Positions 32,249 to 41,141 of a DNA stretch of 64,000 nucleotides are shown one piece after another. Made by a program: the position numbers and the translations under genes. A model generated the notes under the pieces. It was not told the origin of the DNA. It did not search any database and worked only from the letters and a program-made list of their open reading frames with translations. The stretch is from assembly GCA_963848355.1 (NCBI GenBank), contig CAWKDG010000012.1:1984001-2048000 (forward strand), in the 5' to 3' direction. Each line of letters begins with the position of its first letter. Positions within the stretch are counted from its first letter, which is position 1. This DNA comes from CAWKDG01 sp963848355 (GTDB taxonomy: Bacteria; Actinomycetota; Acidimicrobiia; Acidimicrobiales; UBA8190).

Positions 32249-33000
32249 CCGCTGTCGAGCGCCACGGAGCCGTGGCGGTCCTGCGCCTCGACCACGGCAA
32301 GGTGCACGCCCTTGACGACGTCCTTCTGGGCGATCTCGTCGCCTGTCTCGACGCCATCGAGGAGTCCGATGCCCGGGCCGTCGTCCTGACGGCTGTCGGT
32401 CGGGTCTTCTCGGCCGGCGTGGACCTGCAGAAGGTGCTCGACGGTGGCGCCGAGTACCTCGAGACCATGATGCCGGCGTTGATCGCCGCCTTCGTGCGGC
32501 TGTTCTCCTTCCCGCTCCCGGTGGTCGCCGCCGTGAACGGTCCGGCCGTCGCCGGCGGGTGCATCCTGGCCTGTGCCGGCGATCGACGGATCCTGGTCGA
32601 GGGAGGGCGCATCGGTGCGTCGGAGCTCCTCGTCGGCGTGCCTTTCCCGGTGGCGGCCCTGGAGATCCTCCGCTGGGCGTGTGGCGACCGGACCGAGGAG
32701 GTGGTCCTGACCGGGAAACTCTACGGGTCGGACGAGGCCGTGTCCGTCGGGTTGGCGCACGAGATCACCGCCGCCGACGACCTGCTCGACCGGGCCCTGG
32801 AGATGGCGGGCGAGCTCGGCGCCGTGGCCCCGGCCGCCTTCCGGCTGGCCAAGGGCCAGTTGCGGCGCCCGTCTCTCGAGCGCATCGCCGCCGATGCGCC
32901 GACCGTCGATTCCGCGGTGGCGGCGATGTGGTCGTCGGCGGACACCACGGCGTCGATCCGCGCCCAGGTGGAACGGATGTCCGCCCGTCGGAACCCGTAG
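32245..33000 (+). CDS. Enoyl-CoA hydratase/isomerase-family protein
   Basis: 251 residues from GTG 32245. Crotonase segments: VVLTAVGRVFSAGVDLQKVL (first oxyanion strand) and AAVNGPAVAGGCILACAGDR (second). The usual catalytic Glu of hydratases near SELLVGVPFPVAA appears as Glu in ASELLVGVP. It is distant from the hydratase at 21526 in sequence. No immediate catabolic neighbours; the next gene is a broken dehydrogenase. Confidence 0.85.
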   Translation: MTAVERHGAVAVLRLDHGKVHALDDVLLGDLVACLDAIEESDARAVVLTAVGRVFSAGVDLQKVLDGGAEYLETMMPALIAAFVRLFSFPLPVVAAVNGPAVAGGCILACAGDRRILVEGGRIGASELLVGVPFPVAALEILRWACGDRTEEVVLTGKLYGSDEAVSVGLAHEITAADDLLDRALEMAGELGAVAPAAFRLAKGQLRRPSLERIAADAPTVDSAVAAMWSSADTTASIRAQVERMSARRNP

Positions 33001-33055
33001 CGGCCGGCGGCGCGGCTAGACATTCGCCATCCGGTTGGGCGAGGGGAGGGTGACG

Positions 33056-34151
33056 GTGGCGGACGAACCGCTCGGCGATCGGGCTGGTCGGGTGCGGGAT
33101 GATCGGGCAGGTCCACGCCGACGGACTGCGCAAGCTGGCCGAGGACGGCGAGATCGTCGCCGTCGCCGCCGCCGATCCCTCGGCCGACGCCCGCGACGCC
33201 GTCCAGCGCAATTGCCCGTTCGGCCGGATGAGCGTCGACGCCTTGGACGTGATCTCCGACCCCGCCGTCGATGCCATCATGATCACGTCGCCCACGGCCA
33301 CCCATCTCGACCTGGTGCGCGCCGTCTTGGAGGTGGGGAAGCCCCTCTTCTGCGAGAAGCCGCTGGCACCGACCTTCGGCGACGTGCGGACCATGTGTGC
33401 GGCCGTGATGTCCTCGGGGGTGACGGCCCAGGTCGGATTCCATTCCCGGTTCCACCCGATCATGAATCGACTGCACCGGACGGTCGAGACGGGCGAGCTC
33501 GGCCGGCCCATGGGCTACACGCTGCGCGACGACCAGTACTGGCCGACGGGTGACGTCGTGCCCGGTCACAGCTCCTGGCGCTCGGACCGGGCGCAGGCGG
33601 GGGAGGGGCGCTGCTCGAGCATTCCATCCACAGCGCCGACATCGTCTCCTGGCTGTTCGGGCCGGCGGTGCGGGTCTACGCCCGCAGCCGGGCCGTCTTC
33701 GGTTACGACGTGGAGGACGTCGCCGCCGTGACGGTCGAGCACGAGTCGGGTGTCGTCGGGACCATCCTCACCATCTTCAACGGCGTGCGCGGACGCGAGG
33801 AACGCCGGTTCGAGGTCTTCTTCGAACGCGGCGCCGTGGAGGCGACGACCGACTTCATCGTCGGCGCCGCCGAGGACGGCTATCTCGTGCAGCAACCCGA
33901 CACGGAAGCCCACCGCCTCGATCTGGCCGTGATGCGAGAGGAGCACTTCGCCGCTCTCGGTCTCGGCCGGCGTGATTTCGTCTTCTACACCTACCCGGCC
34001 GACCGCAACTGGGTGCGGCGCGGTCCGCCAGGGTGGGACGGCGGTGCCCGGCTTCGACGACGCCCTGCGCGCCCACAGCCTGGTGGAGGCGGCGTACCGG
34101 TCGGCCGCCACCGGTATGGCCGTCGAGATCGGCGACGAATCTCCGACATGA
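33056..34151 (+). pseudogene. Gfo/Idh/MocA-family oxidoreductase with three frameshifts
   Basis: NAD(P)-dependent dehydrogenase of the glucose-fructose oxidoreductase family. GLVGCGMIGQVHADGLRKL is the Rossmann start, IMITSPTATHLDLVRAVLEV and KPLFCEKPLAPTFGDV carry the family EKP lysine, and FHSRFHPIMNRL follows. The frame shifts near 33071-33078, near 33600 (resuming GALLEHSIHSADIVSWLFGP) and near 34030 (resuming VPGFDDALRAHSLVEAAYRS), ending at the TGA 34149-34151. Three independent shifts mean a true pseudogene or poor local sequence. Each piece still shows coding-type codon bias, so decay would be recent. Confidence 0.75.
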
Positions 34152-34167
34152 AGTCGCCCGACGACCG

Positions 34168-35311
34168 GTGAGCGAGCGCGCCTGCGACGTCGCCATCGTG
34201 GGCGGGGGCCTGGTGGGCACCGCCCTGGCCTACGAGCTCGCCACCTCGGGGGCCGATGTCGTCCTGGTCGACGGCCACCACCCCGGCCGGGCCAGCGACG
34301 CCGGGGCCGGCATCCTGTCACCCGAGACGACGTGGAAGCCCGACGACGGATGGTTCTCCTTCGGCCGGGCCGCCGCCGGCCACTACCGGACGCTCGTGAG
34401 TCGACTGGCCGAGGAGGGAGCGCCCGACACGGGCTTCGCCGAGTGCGGGCTGCTCCTGGTGGCCGTTGACGCGGACGTGGACGACTGGTTCGCCACATGT
34501 GCCGACCTGGCCCTCGGGCGGTCGCCCGCCACCGTCACCGAGGTGACCTCCGACGAGGCCCGCGCCCTGTTCCCCCCTCTCGGCGAGGTCCGCCGCGCGC
34601 TGCACAACCCTGCCGCCGCCCGGGTGGACGGACGCCAGATGACGGCGGCGTTGCTCCACGGGGCCGAACGGCGGGGAGTGCGCCGCATGGAGGCGAACGC
34701 CAGCGCACTCCGCGTGCGCGACGGTCGGGTCGTCGGGATCGACAGCGACGGTGGACCTCTCGTCGTGCGGAGCCGTGGCCATCGCCGCCGGGGCGTGGTC
34801 ACAGATGTTCGGGAGCCAACTCGGCGTGCCGCTCCCGGTGCACCCGGTCAAGGGTCAGATCGTCCACATGCAGCTGCCGCCGACCGACGGTGCCGTCGCC
34901 GTCGCCAGCGGCCGGTGGCCGATCGTCGAACCGGTGTTCAACCACTATCTGGTGGCGTGGCCCGACGGCCGGGTGGTCTGTGGCGGGACCTACGAATTCG
35001 ACGCCGGGTTCGACACCCGCCCGACGATCGCCGGCCTCGAGCAGCTGCTGCGCGCCTGCCTGGCCATCGCCCCCGGACTGGCCGACGCCAGCGTCGTGGA
35101 CGTCCGGGTGGGTCTGCGGCCGGTGTCGGCCGATGATCTCCCCGTACTCGGCCCCGTGCCCGGGTGGGACAACGTGCACCTGGTGACGGGCCACGGGACG
35201 GACGGTCTCCTGCTCGGGCCCTACAGCGCCGCCCTGGTGGCGCGGACTCTCCTGGGTGGGTCGGTGGCCGATGAGCTCCGTCCGTTCAGCGTCGCCCGCT
35301 TCGGGGTCTGA
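34168..35311 (+). CDS. FAD-dependent oxidoreductase, glycine-oxidase/DAO type (frameshifted)
   Basis: CDVAIVGGGLVGTALAYELA is the dinucleotide-binding start, with VVLVDGHHPGRASDAGAGI following, typical of the DAO/ThiO family that oxidises amines or amino acids. GTG 34168 lies 16 bp after the preceding gene. At about 34765 the frame shifts: the first frame ends in RSRGHRRRGVV shadow while the next frame resumes CGAVAIAAGAWSQMFGSQLG and runs to 35311 with VKGQIVHMQL, VGLRPVSADDLPVLGPVPGW and the FAD-binding end VTGHGTDGLLLGPYSA. A one-base indel would restore about 380 residues. ThiO is possible, but no thi genes are nearby. Confidence 0.75.
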
Positions 35312-35314
35312 ACG

Positions 35315-35716
35315 TCACGGGCCGGCGTCGGAGCCGATGCCGCCGATCCCGCCGAGGAGCTGGCGGACGCACTGGGACTGCTGCGCCGGCGTGGGCGGAT
35401 CGCCGTACGTCGAATCTCGACCTTCCGAACAGAGCTTGATCTGGGTCTCGGCCGAGGAGTGGCTGAGGATCGACGGTGTCGCCGATGTCCCGCCACCGCC
35501 GCTGGGACTCCCGCTCCCGCTGCTTCCACTACTCCCGCTGAAGCCGTTGAGGCTGAACACAAGCAGAAGAGCCACCAGGAACAGGCTCACGCCCATGGCC
35601 ACCAGGCCGACGGCGGACGAGAACCCGCTTTGATCGGAGCCGTTTCGGTGATGCCGGCCGTTTCGGTGATGCCGGCCGTTTCGGTGATGGTGGCCGCCTC
35701 GGAACGTCTGTCTCAC
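35315..35716 (-). CDS. Small membrane protein with HHRNGR repeats
   Basis: 133 residues from GTG 35716, supported by GGGAGG five bases upstream. The N-terminus contains three His/Arg/Asn/Gly hexapeptide repeats, then one hydrophobic helix (AVGLVAMGVSLFLVALLLVF), then a Gly/Ser-rich linker and an extracellular-looking C-terminus with two cysteines (KLCSEG, SQCVRQL). The His-rich N-terminus might bind metal, but it coincides with an 18-bp DNA repeat and may simply be slippage. No family recognised. Confidence 0.55.
   Translation of the reverse strand: MRQTFRGGHHHRNGRHHRNGRHHRNGSDQSGFSSAVGLVAMGVSLFLVALLLVFSLNGFSGSSGSSGSGSPSGGGGTSATPSILSHSSAETQIKLCSEGRDSTYGDPPTPAQQSQCVRQLLGGIGGIGSDAGP
35641..35694. 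repeat. 18-bp tandem repeat, three units
   Basis: CGTTTCGGTGATGCCGGC at 35641 and 35659, then the variant CGTTTCGGTGATGGTGGC at 35677. It encodes the HHRNGR repeats on the minus strand and has the same period as the repeat at 18869. Confidence 0.92.
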
Positions 35717-35815
35717 GGGGACCTCCCTTCCACCCGCCACCCACGGGATGTGTCGGCCACCGGAGGATGCGCCTGTAGCCCGGTGCCCCGGTGTTGTCGA
35801 ACGAGGGAGGTTCGG

Positions 35816-37072
35816 TCAGAACCAGGTTGAGCACCAGGGGGTGACGGCCGAGCGGAACATGGCGTCGGCTCGCATGAGCGCCCCGCTGGCGTGCTCGTCG
35901 ACGCGACCGGCGGCGGCCAGGGCGAGCACCGACATGCCTCCCAGGTAGACCGAGCCGAGGGCGTCGACGGGGAAGGTCAGATCGGCGCTGGCGCCGGTCG
36001 ACACACAGGTGGCCCCCGTGGCTCCTCCTTCCAGGGCGAACCGGCCCCCGGCGATTCCCAAGGGGTCGATGACCTCGATCACGAGGCGACCGTCGGTGGC
36101 GTAGCGCCGCCCCGACAGGGCGGCGGCCACATCGAGCACGCGCACCCAGATGAAGTCGAAGCGCCCCGTCTGTCGCAGCGACCGGCCGTCGACGAGCAAC
36201 CAGACGAGGGATTCGTCGATGGGCCTGTCCCCGGCCTGGACCCTTGTGGTCAGGTCGACCTCGCAGCAGTAGCGCCACAGCCGGAGGCACGCGTCCGGTG
36301 TGGCCGTGACGAGCTCGATGACGGAGACGGTGCCCTTGGGCCGCATGTGGTCCCACTCCTGCGTCGCCGTGTAACGCACGTAGCCCTCGATCTCGCCGTC
36401 CGGAGCCCGGTAGATCGCCTGGTAGCCCTTCACCGGTGTGGTGCCGGGCACCTCGACCTGGTGCAGGGTCCGGTCCCACCACCACGCGTCGCGTCCGATG
36501 GCGCCCGGTTGTGCGGCGCGGACGCGCTCGTAGACGGGGGGGGCGACGAGTCGGAGGGTGGCCAGATCGACGAGCTCGACGGAACCGGTACCGGGTCGGC
36601 GGAATCGCGCCGTGCGGGTGTCGACGGTGTAGGTGGCGGCGTCGACGGCGGCGCCGTACCCGAACTGGCCGTAGATGGGGTACTCCGAGGCGATGAGGAT
36701 CCCCACCGGCTCGCCCCGCTCGGCCGACGCCCGGAGGTCGCCGGTGATCATCCGGGTGAGAAGGCCGCGGCGCCGGTGGGTGGGGGCCACGGTGACGTTG
36801 GTGAGGGCGGCCGACGGCACCTCGGCCGGCCCCGGCACGGTGAGGGGAGTGGCGAAGGACCGCAGTGTCCCCACCACGGTGGCGCCGTCGAAGGCCGCCC
36901 ACGTGCGGCTCAGGTCCATGTCGCCCAGGCGGTACTCGCCCTCGCCGTCGGCCGGGTGCGAGAGAAAGCCGGTGGCCATGCACCGGATCCATCCGTCGAT
37001 CTCGGTCGACTCGATGGTGCGGACCGACAGAGCTGCGTTCGGATCAGCTGTGTCGGTCGTCGGTCGGCCCAC
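35816..37072 (-). CDS. Eis-like GNAT N-acetyltransferase
   Basis: 418 residues, the length of mycobacterial Eis-type enzymes: two GNAT-like domains followed by a sterol-carrier-protein-like domain. The acetyl-CoA site is VTVAPTHRRRGLLTRMI (V/I-x-x-x-x-R/Q-x-x-G/A). EYPIYGQFGYG and the C-terminal tail ending in WCSTWF are typical of the family, whose terminal carboxylate acts in catalysis. Eis enzymes acetylate amines such as aminoglycosides or lysines; the substrate here is unknown. Transcribed towards the small membrane protein gene, 99 bp apart. Confidence 0.85.
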   Translation of the reverse strand: MGRPTTDTADPNAALSVRTIESTEIDGWIRCMATGFLSHPADGEGEYRLGDMDLSRTWAAFDGATVVGTLRSFATPLTVPGPAEVPSAALTNVTVAPTHRRRGLLTRMITGDLRASAERGEPVGILIASEYPIYGQFGYGAAVDAATYTVDTRTARFRRPGTGSVELVDLATLRLVAPPVYERVRAAQPGAIGRDAWWWDRTLHQVEVPGTTPVKGYQAIYRAPDGEIEGYVRYTATQEWDHMRPKGTVSVIELVTATPDACLRLWRYCCEVDLTTRVQAGDRPIDESLVWLLVDGRSLRQTGRFDFIWVRVLDVAAALSGRRYATDGRLVIEVIDPLGIAGGRFALEGGATGATCVSTGASADLTFPVDALGSVYLGGMSVLALAAAGRVDEHASGALMRADAMFRSAVTPWCSTWF

Positions 37073-37132
37073 GGTCAGAGGGTACCAACCGCCGGGGACG
37101 GCGGCGGACGGGGAGCGTGTGCTCCCCGACGC

Positions 37133-38686
37133 TCAGACGGCGCGCTCGCGTCCTTCCCAGTAGGGGTCGCGGAGCTTGCGCTTGTAGAGCTTGCCGTTGG
37201 GGTCCCGGGGCATGTCGTGGGTGAAGTCGATCGTCTTGGGGGTCTTGAACTTGGCCAGACGGCCCTCGCACCAGGCCAGGATCTCGGCCGCCAACTCCGG
37301 TGAGCCCTCGACGCCGTCGACGGGCTCGACGACGGCCTTCACCTGCTCGCCCCAGTCGTCGTCGGGGATGCCGAAGACCGCGGCGTCGACCACCTTGGGG
37401 TGCGAGAGCAGGACGTTCTCGATCTCGGCCGGGTAGATGTTGGCGCCACCGGAGATGATCATGTCGATCTTGCGGTCGGAGAGGAACAGGAAACCGTCGT
37501 CGTCGAGGTAGCCGACGTCGCCGACGGTGAAGAACTTGCCGATCCGGTTCTTCTCGGTCTTCTCTTTGTCCTTGTGGTACTCGAAGTTCGCACCACCCGA
37601 CATGGCCATGTAGACGGTGCCGATCTGGTTCGCCTCCAGGCGGTTGCCCTCGTCGTCGAAGATGGCGATCTCGGAGATGGGCCAGGGCTTTCCCACCGTC
37701 CCCGGCTTGGTCAGCCACTCCTCGGTGGTGACGATGGTGCCGCCGCCCTCGGAGGCGGCGTAGTACTCGTCGATGACGGGACCCCACCAGGCGATCATGG
37801 CGTGCTTGGTGTCGATGGGGCAGGGGGCCGCGGCGTGGATCATGTGGCGCAGCGACGACAGGTCGTACTTGGTGCGCGTCTCCTCGGGGAGGGCCAGGAG
37901 ACGGTGGAATTGGGTGGGGACCATGTGGGAGTGGGTGACGCGGTAGCGCTCGATGAGCTCGAGCATGGCCTCGCCCGTCCACTTGTCCATGAGGACGACG
38001 GTGTGGCCCATGTGGATGGCCGCCCCCGAGAAGCGCAGGACGGCGGTGTGGTAGAGCGGGGAGCCGACGATGTGGACGTTGTCGTCGCGTGACTGGATAC
38101 CGAAGAGCAGCAGGAGCCCGCCCAGGGTGACGGCCATCTCGTCGGGATCGGCCCCCGAGAGCGCCCGGCGGACCCCCTTGGGATTGCCGGTGGTGCCCGA
38201 GGTGTAGTTCATGGTGTCGCCCAGGCTGCGGTCGGCGGGAAGGTCCGTCTTCTGGTTGTCGCGCATCTCGGCGTAGGAGGCGAAGCCGCCGATCGACCCG
38301 ACGGCCAGGCAGCGGCTGGCCGGGATCTCGGCCTCCTCGGCCGCCTGCAGGCACGCTTCGGCGAAGCGCTCGTGGCCGATGAAGACCTGGGCCTCGGAGT
38401 CGGTGAGGATGTAGGCGATCTCGGGCGCCACCAGGTGGTGGTTGATGGGCACGATGTACCAGCCCGCCTGGAGGGCGGCGAGGTAGATCTCGAAGACCTC
38501 GACCGAGTTGGGCAGGACCGTCGCGATGGTGTCGCCCGGTCGCAGTCCGAGGGCGCGCAGGCCGTGGACGACCTGGTTGGCCCGGCCCAGAAGCTCGCCC
38601 GCCTTGAGCTCGGTGCCGTCGGGGCCGACGAGGGCGAGGTGCTCCGGTTCCTCTTGCGCCATGGCCCAGAATCCGAAGTCGGCCAC
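37133..38686 (-). CDS. AMP-forming acyl-CoA synthetase (FadD-type)
   Basis: 517 residues from GTG 38686 (GGGGGAG upstream); the open frame to 38809 adds a non-coding-looking N-terminus that would cover the operator. ANL-superfamily motifs: the P-loop MNYTSGTTGNPKG, EYYAASEGGG, the hinge segment TVGDVGYLDDDGFLFLSDRK and the C-terminal catalytic Lys in DPNGKLYKRKL. Its length and context resemble steroid-side-chain ligases FadD3/FadD17/FadD19, but specificity cannot be read. The KstR-type box lies about 100 bp upstream, between this gene and the divergent SDR gene. Confidence 0.9.
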   Translation of the reverse strand: MADFGFWAMAQEEPEHLALVGPDGTELKAGELLGRANQVVHGLRALGLRPGDTIATVLPNSVEVFEIYLAALQAGWYIVPINHHLVAPEIAYILTDSEAQVFIGHERFAEACLQAAEEAEIPASRCLAVGSIGGFASYAEMRDNQKTDLPADRSLGDTMNYTSGTTGNPKGVRRALSGADPDEMAVTLGGLLLLFGIQSRDDNVHIVGSPLYHTAVLRFSGAAIHMGHTVVLMDKWTGEAMLELIERYRVTHSHMVPTQFHRLLALPEETRTKYDLSSLRHMIHAAAPCPIDTKHAMIAWWGPVIDEYYAASEGGGTIVTTEEWLTKPGTVGKPWPISEIAIFDDEGNRLEANQIGTVYMAMSGGANFEYHKDKEKTEKNRIGKFFTVGDVGYLDDDGFLFLSDRKIDMIISGGANIYPAEIENVLLSHPKVVDAAVFGIPDDDWGEQVKAVVEPVDGVEGSPELAAEILAWCEGRLAKFKTPKTIDFTHDMPRDPNGKLYKRKLRDPYWEGRERAV

Positions 38687-38784
38687 CTGTGTCTCCCCCT
38701 CGCGTGGCCGGGACCCGACGACGTCGCCCGACGGTCCGACCCGGCTCAGGAGCACCGGACTGGCGCTCGACTGCCGACCGACGC

Positions 38785-38798
38785 TAGAACGTGTTCTC
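38785..38798. promoter_or_regulatory. KstR-type operator between fadD-like and SDR genes
   Basis: TAGAACGTGTTCTC matches TNNAACNNGTTNNA except for the last base. On the minus strand it overlaps TAGCGT (38786-38781), a plausible -10 for the acyl-CoA synthetase. Its position in a divergent intergenic region suggests control of both transcripts. Confidence 0.7.
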
Positions 38799-38898
38799 GC
38801 AGGCGTCAAGCCGTCTGCCCCGCCCGACGCGTCGCGACAGGTGACGACGTCGCCGGCGTCCGGGCAGGCAGTTCCGAGCGAACACCGGAGGATGCAAG

Positions 38899-39801
38899 GT
38901 GGCAGGGTTCCTCGACGGCAAGGCCGTGGTCATCACCGGAGCGGGGGGCGGCATCGGCCGCGCCTGCGCGCTGGCGTGCGCGGCGGAGGGGGCCAAGGTC
39001 GTGGTGGCCGACATCGGCGTCGGCCTCGCCGGTGAGGACCCGACGAGCGCCGTGGCCGAGGCCGTCGTGAAGGAGATCGAGGCGGCCGGCGGCGAAGCCG
39101 TGGCCGTGGCCGAGGACGTGAGCACGATGGCCGGGGGCGAGCGGATCGTGAACACTGCCGTCGAGCGCTGGGGACGGATCGACGGCGTGGTGGCCGTGGC
39201 CGGGATCCTGCGTGAGCGGATGCTCTTCAACATGTCCGAGGACGAGTGGGACGCCGTGATCGCCACGCACCTGAAGGGGCACTTCACCGTCTTCCGTCAC
39301 TCGGCGGCGATCATGCGCAAGCAGGAGTCGGGTTCGCTGATCGGGTTCACGTCGGGCGCCTACGTGGGCAGCGTGGCCCAGGCCAACTACTCCGCCGCCA
39401 AGGGCGGGATCGTGTCGTTGGTGCGGTCGGCCGCCGTGGGGCTGCACCGCTACGGGGTGCGGGCCAACGCCATCGCCCCCATCGCCCGCACGCGGATGTC
39501 GGCCAACGTGCCGTCGGGGCTGGCCGAGAACGGGGACCCCGAGGACATCGCTCCCCTGGTCGTCTACCTGCTCTCCGACCAGGCCAAGGATGTGACCGGC
39601 CAGGTGTACACGGCCGTCGGTCCGCGCATAGCCGTGTGGAACCAGCCGGTCGAGGTGCGGGAGATGACGACCGAGGGGCGTTGGACGCCGCAGGAGATCG
39701 CCGACCGCTTCGACGAGGTCGGGGTGGAGCGGATGGGGATGATCGACAGGATCGAGCAGATGCGCAAGGCGGCCGCCTCGGGCGAGACGCCGAACGCCTG
39801 A
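38899..39801 (+). CDS. Short-chain dehydrogenase/reductase
   Basis: 300 residues. TGAGGGIGRACALACAAEGAK (opening with the TGxxxGIG cofactor site), the VAGILRERMLFN region in place of NNAG, and the catalytic YSAAKGG (Y-x-x-x-K) are present; a Ser lies at FTSGAYVGS. The extended C-terminus resembles the dehydrogenase part of MFE-2/17-beta-HSD type enzymes and mycobacterial Hsd4-like proteins, in keeping with a KstR-type regulon. GTG start preceded by GGAGG. First of four closely spaced plus-strand genes. Confidence 0.88.
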   Translation: MAGFLDGKAVVITGAGGGIGRACALACAAEGAKVVVADIGVGLAGEDPTSAVAEAVVKEIEAAGGEAVAVAEDVSTMAGGERIVNTAVERWGRIDGVVAVAGILRERMLFNMSEDEWDAVIATHLKGHFTVFRHSAAIMRKQESGSLIGFTSGAYVGSVAQANYSAAKGGIVSLVRSAAVGLHRYGVRANAIAPIARTRMSANVPSGLAENGDPEDIAPLVVYLLSDQAKDVTGQVYTAVGPRIAVWNQPVEVREMTTEGRWTPQEIADRFDEVGVERMGMIDRIEQMRKAAASGETPNA

Positions 39802-39829
39802 GCGCCGAAAGCGCTCGGGGGGAGGGACC

Positions 39830-40714
39830 GTGCGCTTCAGCTACGCCGAGTCGATGACCGACCCGTCGTTCTACCTGCCCCTGGCGCGCGCGGCGGAGGA
39901 GGCGGGCTACGACTCGTTCATCGTCCCCGACTCGATCGCCTACCCCGAGCACTCCGACGCCACCTACCCGTTCAATCCCGACGGGACACGCGCATTCCTG
40001 GAGGACAAGCCCTTCCTCGAGCCCTTCACCCTCATCCCCGCTCTGGGCGCGGTGACGAGCACCATCCGCTTCGTCACCTTCGTGATCAAGCTCCCGATCC
40101 GCCACCCCGTGCTGGTGGCCAAGCAGGTGGCGTCGGTCGCCGTGCTCACCGGCAACCGGCTCGGCCTGGGGGTGGGGACGAGCCCGTGGCCAGAGGACTA
40201 CGCGCTGCTCGACGTGCCCTGGGAAGGGCGGGGCGGACGGATGGACGAGTCGATCGCCGTCATCCGGGGCCTCCTGGCCGGGGGCTACGCCGAGTTCCAC
40301 GGGAAGGTCTACGACGTGCCCGCCGTGAAGATGGCGCCCGTCCCCACCGAGCCCGTCCCCATCCTGATCGGCGGCCACGGCGAGCCCGCATTGCGCCGTG
40401 CCGCCTACAGCGGGGACGGCTGGATGCACGGGGGCGGCGACCCCGAGGCGTTGCCGGGGCTGCTCGAGCGCCTGGGACAGCTGCGGGCCGAGGCCGGGCG
40501 CCAGGACGAGCCGTTCGAGGTACACGTGATCTCCCTCGACGCCTACAGCGTCGACGGGGTGCGCCGCCTCGAGGACCAGGGTGTCTCCGACGTGATCGTG
40601 GGGTTCCGCTGGCCCTACACAGTGGGGGCCGACGTCGAGCCCCTCGCGGCCAAGATCGATAACCTGCGGCGGTTCGCCGACACCGTCATCGCCGGGACCC
40701 GCGCCGCCGGGTGA
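39830..40714 (+). CDS. Luciferase-like (LLM-class) flavin oxidoreductase, possibly F420-dependent
   Basis: 294 residues with the bacterial-luciferase TIM-barrel fold: LARAAEEAGYDSFIVPDS, RFVTFVIKLPIRHPVLVAKQ, GNRLGLGVGTSPWPEDY (the glycine-rich cofactor loop) and PVPILIGGHGEPALRRAA. The F420 or FMN choice cannot be made from sequence, though most such actinobacterial genes are F420-linked. GTG start with GGGGGAGGG upstream; 28 bp after the SDR gene and 22 bp before the SnoaL-like gene. Confidence 0.85.
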   Translation: MRFSYAESMTDPSFYLPLARAAEEAGYDSFIVPDSIAYPEHSDATYPFNPDGTRAFLEDKPFLEPFTLIPALGAVTSTIRFVTFVIKLPIRHPVLVAKQVASVAVLTGNRLGLGVGTSPWPEDYALLDVPWEGRGGRMDESIAVIRGLLAGGYAEFHGKVYDVPAVKMAPVPTEPVPILIGGHGEPALRRAAYSGDGWMHGGGDPEALPGLLERLGQLRAEAGRQDEPFEVHVISLDAYSVDGVRRLEDQGVSDVIVGFRWPYTVGADVEPLAAKIDNLRRFADTVIAGTRAAG

Positions 40715-40736
40715 CGGCCCAGAAAGGGGACCCAAG

Positions 40737-41135
40737 ATGGGTGCAGCCCGTGACGCCGCCAAGCAGTCGATGGCTCTGACCGAGGCCGGTGACCGCGACG
40801 GGTGGCTGGCGCTCTTCGCCGACGACGCCGTGGTCGAGGATCCCGTGGGCCCGTCGGCGTTCGATCCCGAGGCCAAGGGGCACCGCGGCAAGGAGGCCAT
40901 CACCGCCTTCTACGACAACGTCATCGCCATGAGCGAGAAGATCGAGTTCACCATCCGCGACTCCTATGAGTGCGGGTCCGAGGTGGCCAACGTCGGTCAG
41001 ATCCGGATCACGCTGCCCGGCAACCAGGTCGGGATCGTCCCGATCGTGAACATCTACAAGGTGAACGACGCCGGGAAGCTCCTGGCGCTGCGTTCGTTCT
41101 GGGAGGCCGACAAGCTGTCGTTCAGCCAGGGGTAG
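40737..41135 (+). CDS. SnoaL/ketosteroid-isomerase-like NTF2-fold protein
   Basis: 132 residues of the NTF2-like superfamily: AKQSMALTEAGDRDGWLALF, DDAVVEDPVGPSAFDPEAKG (metal- or substrate-pocket loop) and HRGKEAITAFYDNVI, ending in ALRSFWEADKLSF. Such proteins include delta5-3-ketosteroid isomerases and limonene-epoxide-hydrolase relatives. Its place after a KstR-type box with SDR and LLM genes makes a steroid isomerase or hydratase role plausible, but I see no decisive catalytic pair. Confidence 0.78.
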   Translation: MGAARDAAKQSMALTEAGDRDGWLALFADDAVVEDPVGPSAFDPEAKGHRGKEAITAFYDNVIAMSEKIEFTIRDSYECGSEVANVGQIRITLPGNQVGIVPIVNIYKVNDAGKLLALRSFWEADKLSFSQG

Positions 41136-41141
41136 TCGGAG

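Noticed and set aside
32245..33000. Assigning this hydratase to the KstR-type regulon
   Set aside because: No matching palindrome lies upstream; the nearest box is more than 5 kb away.
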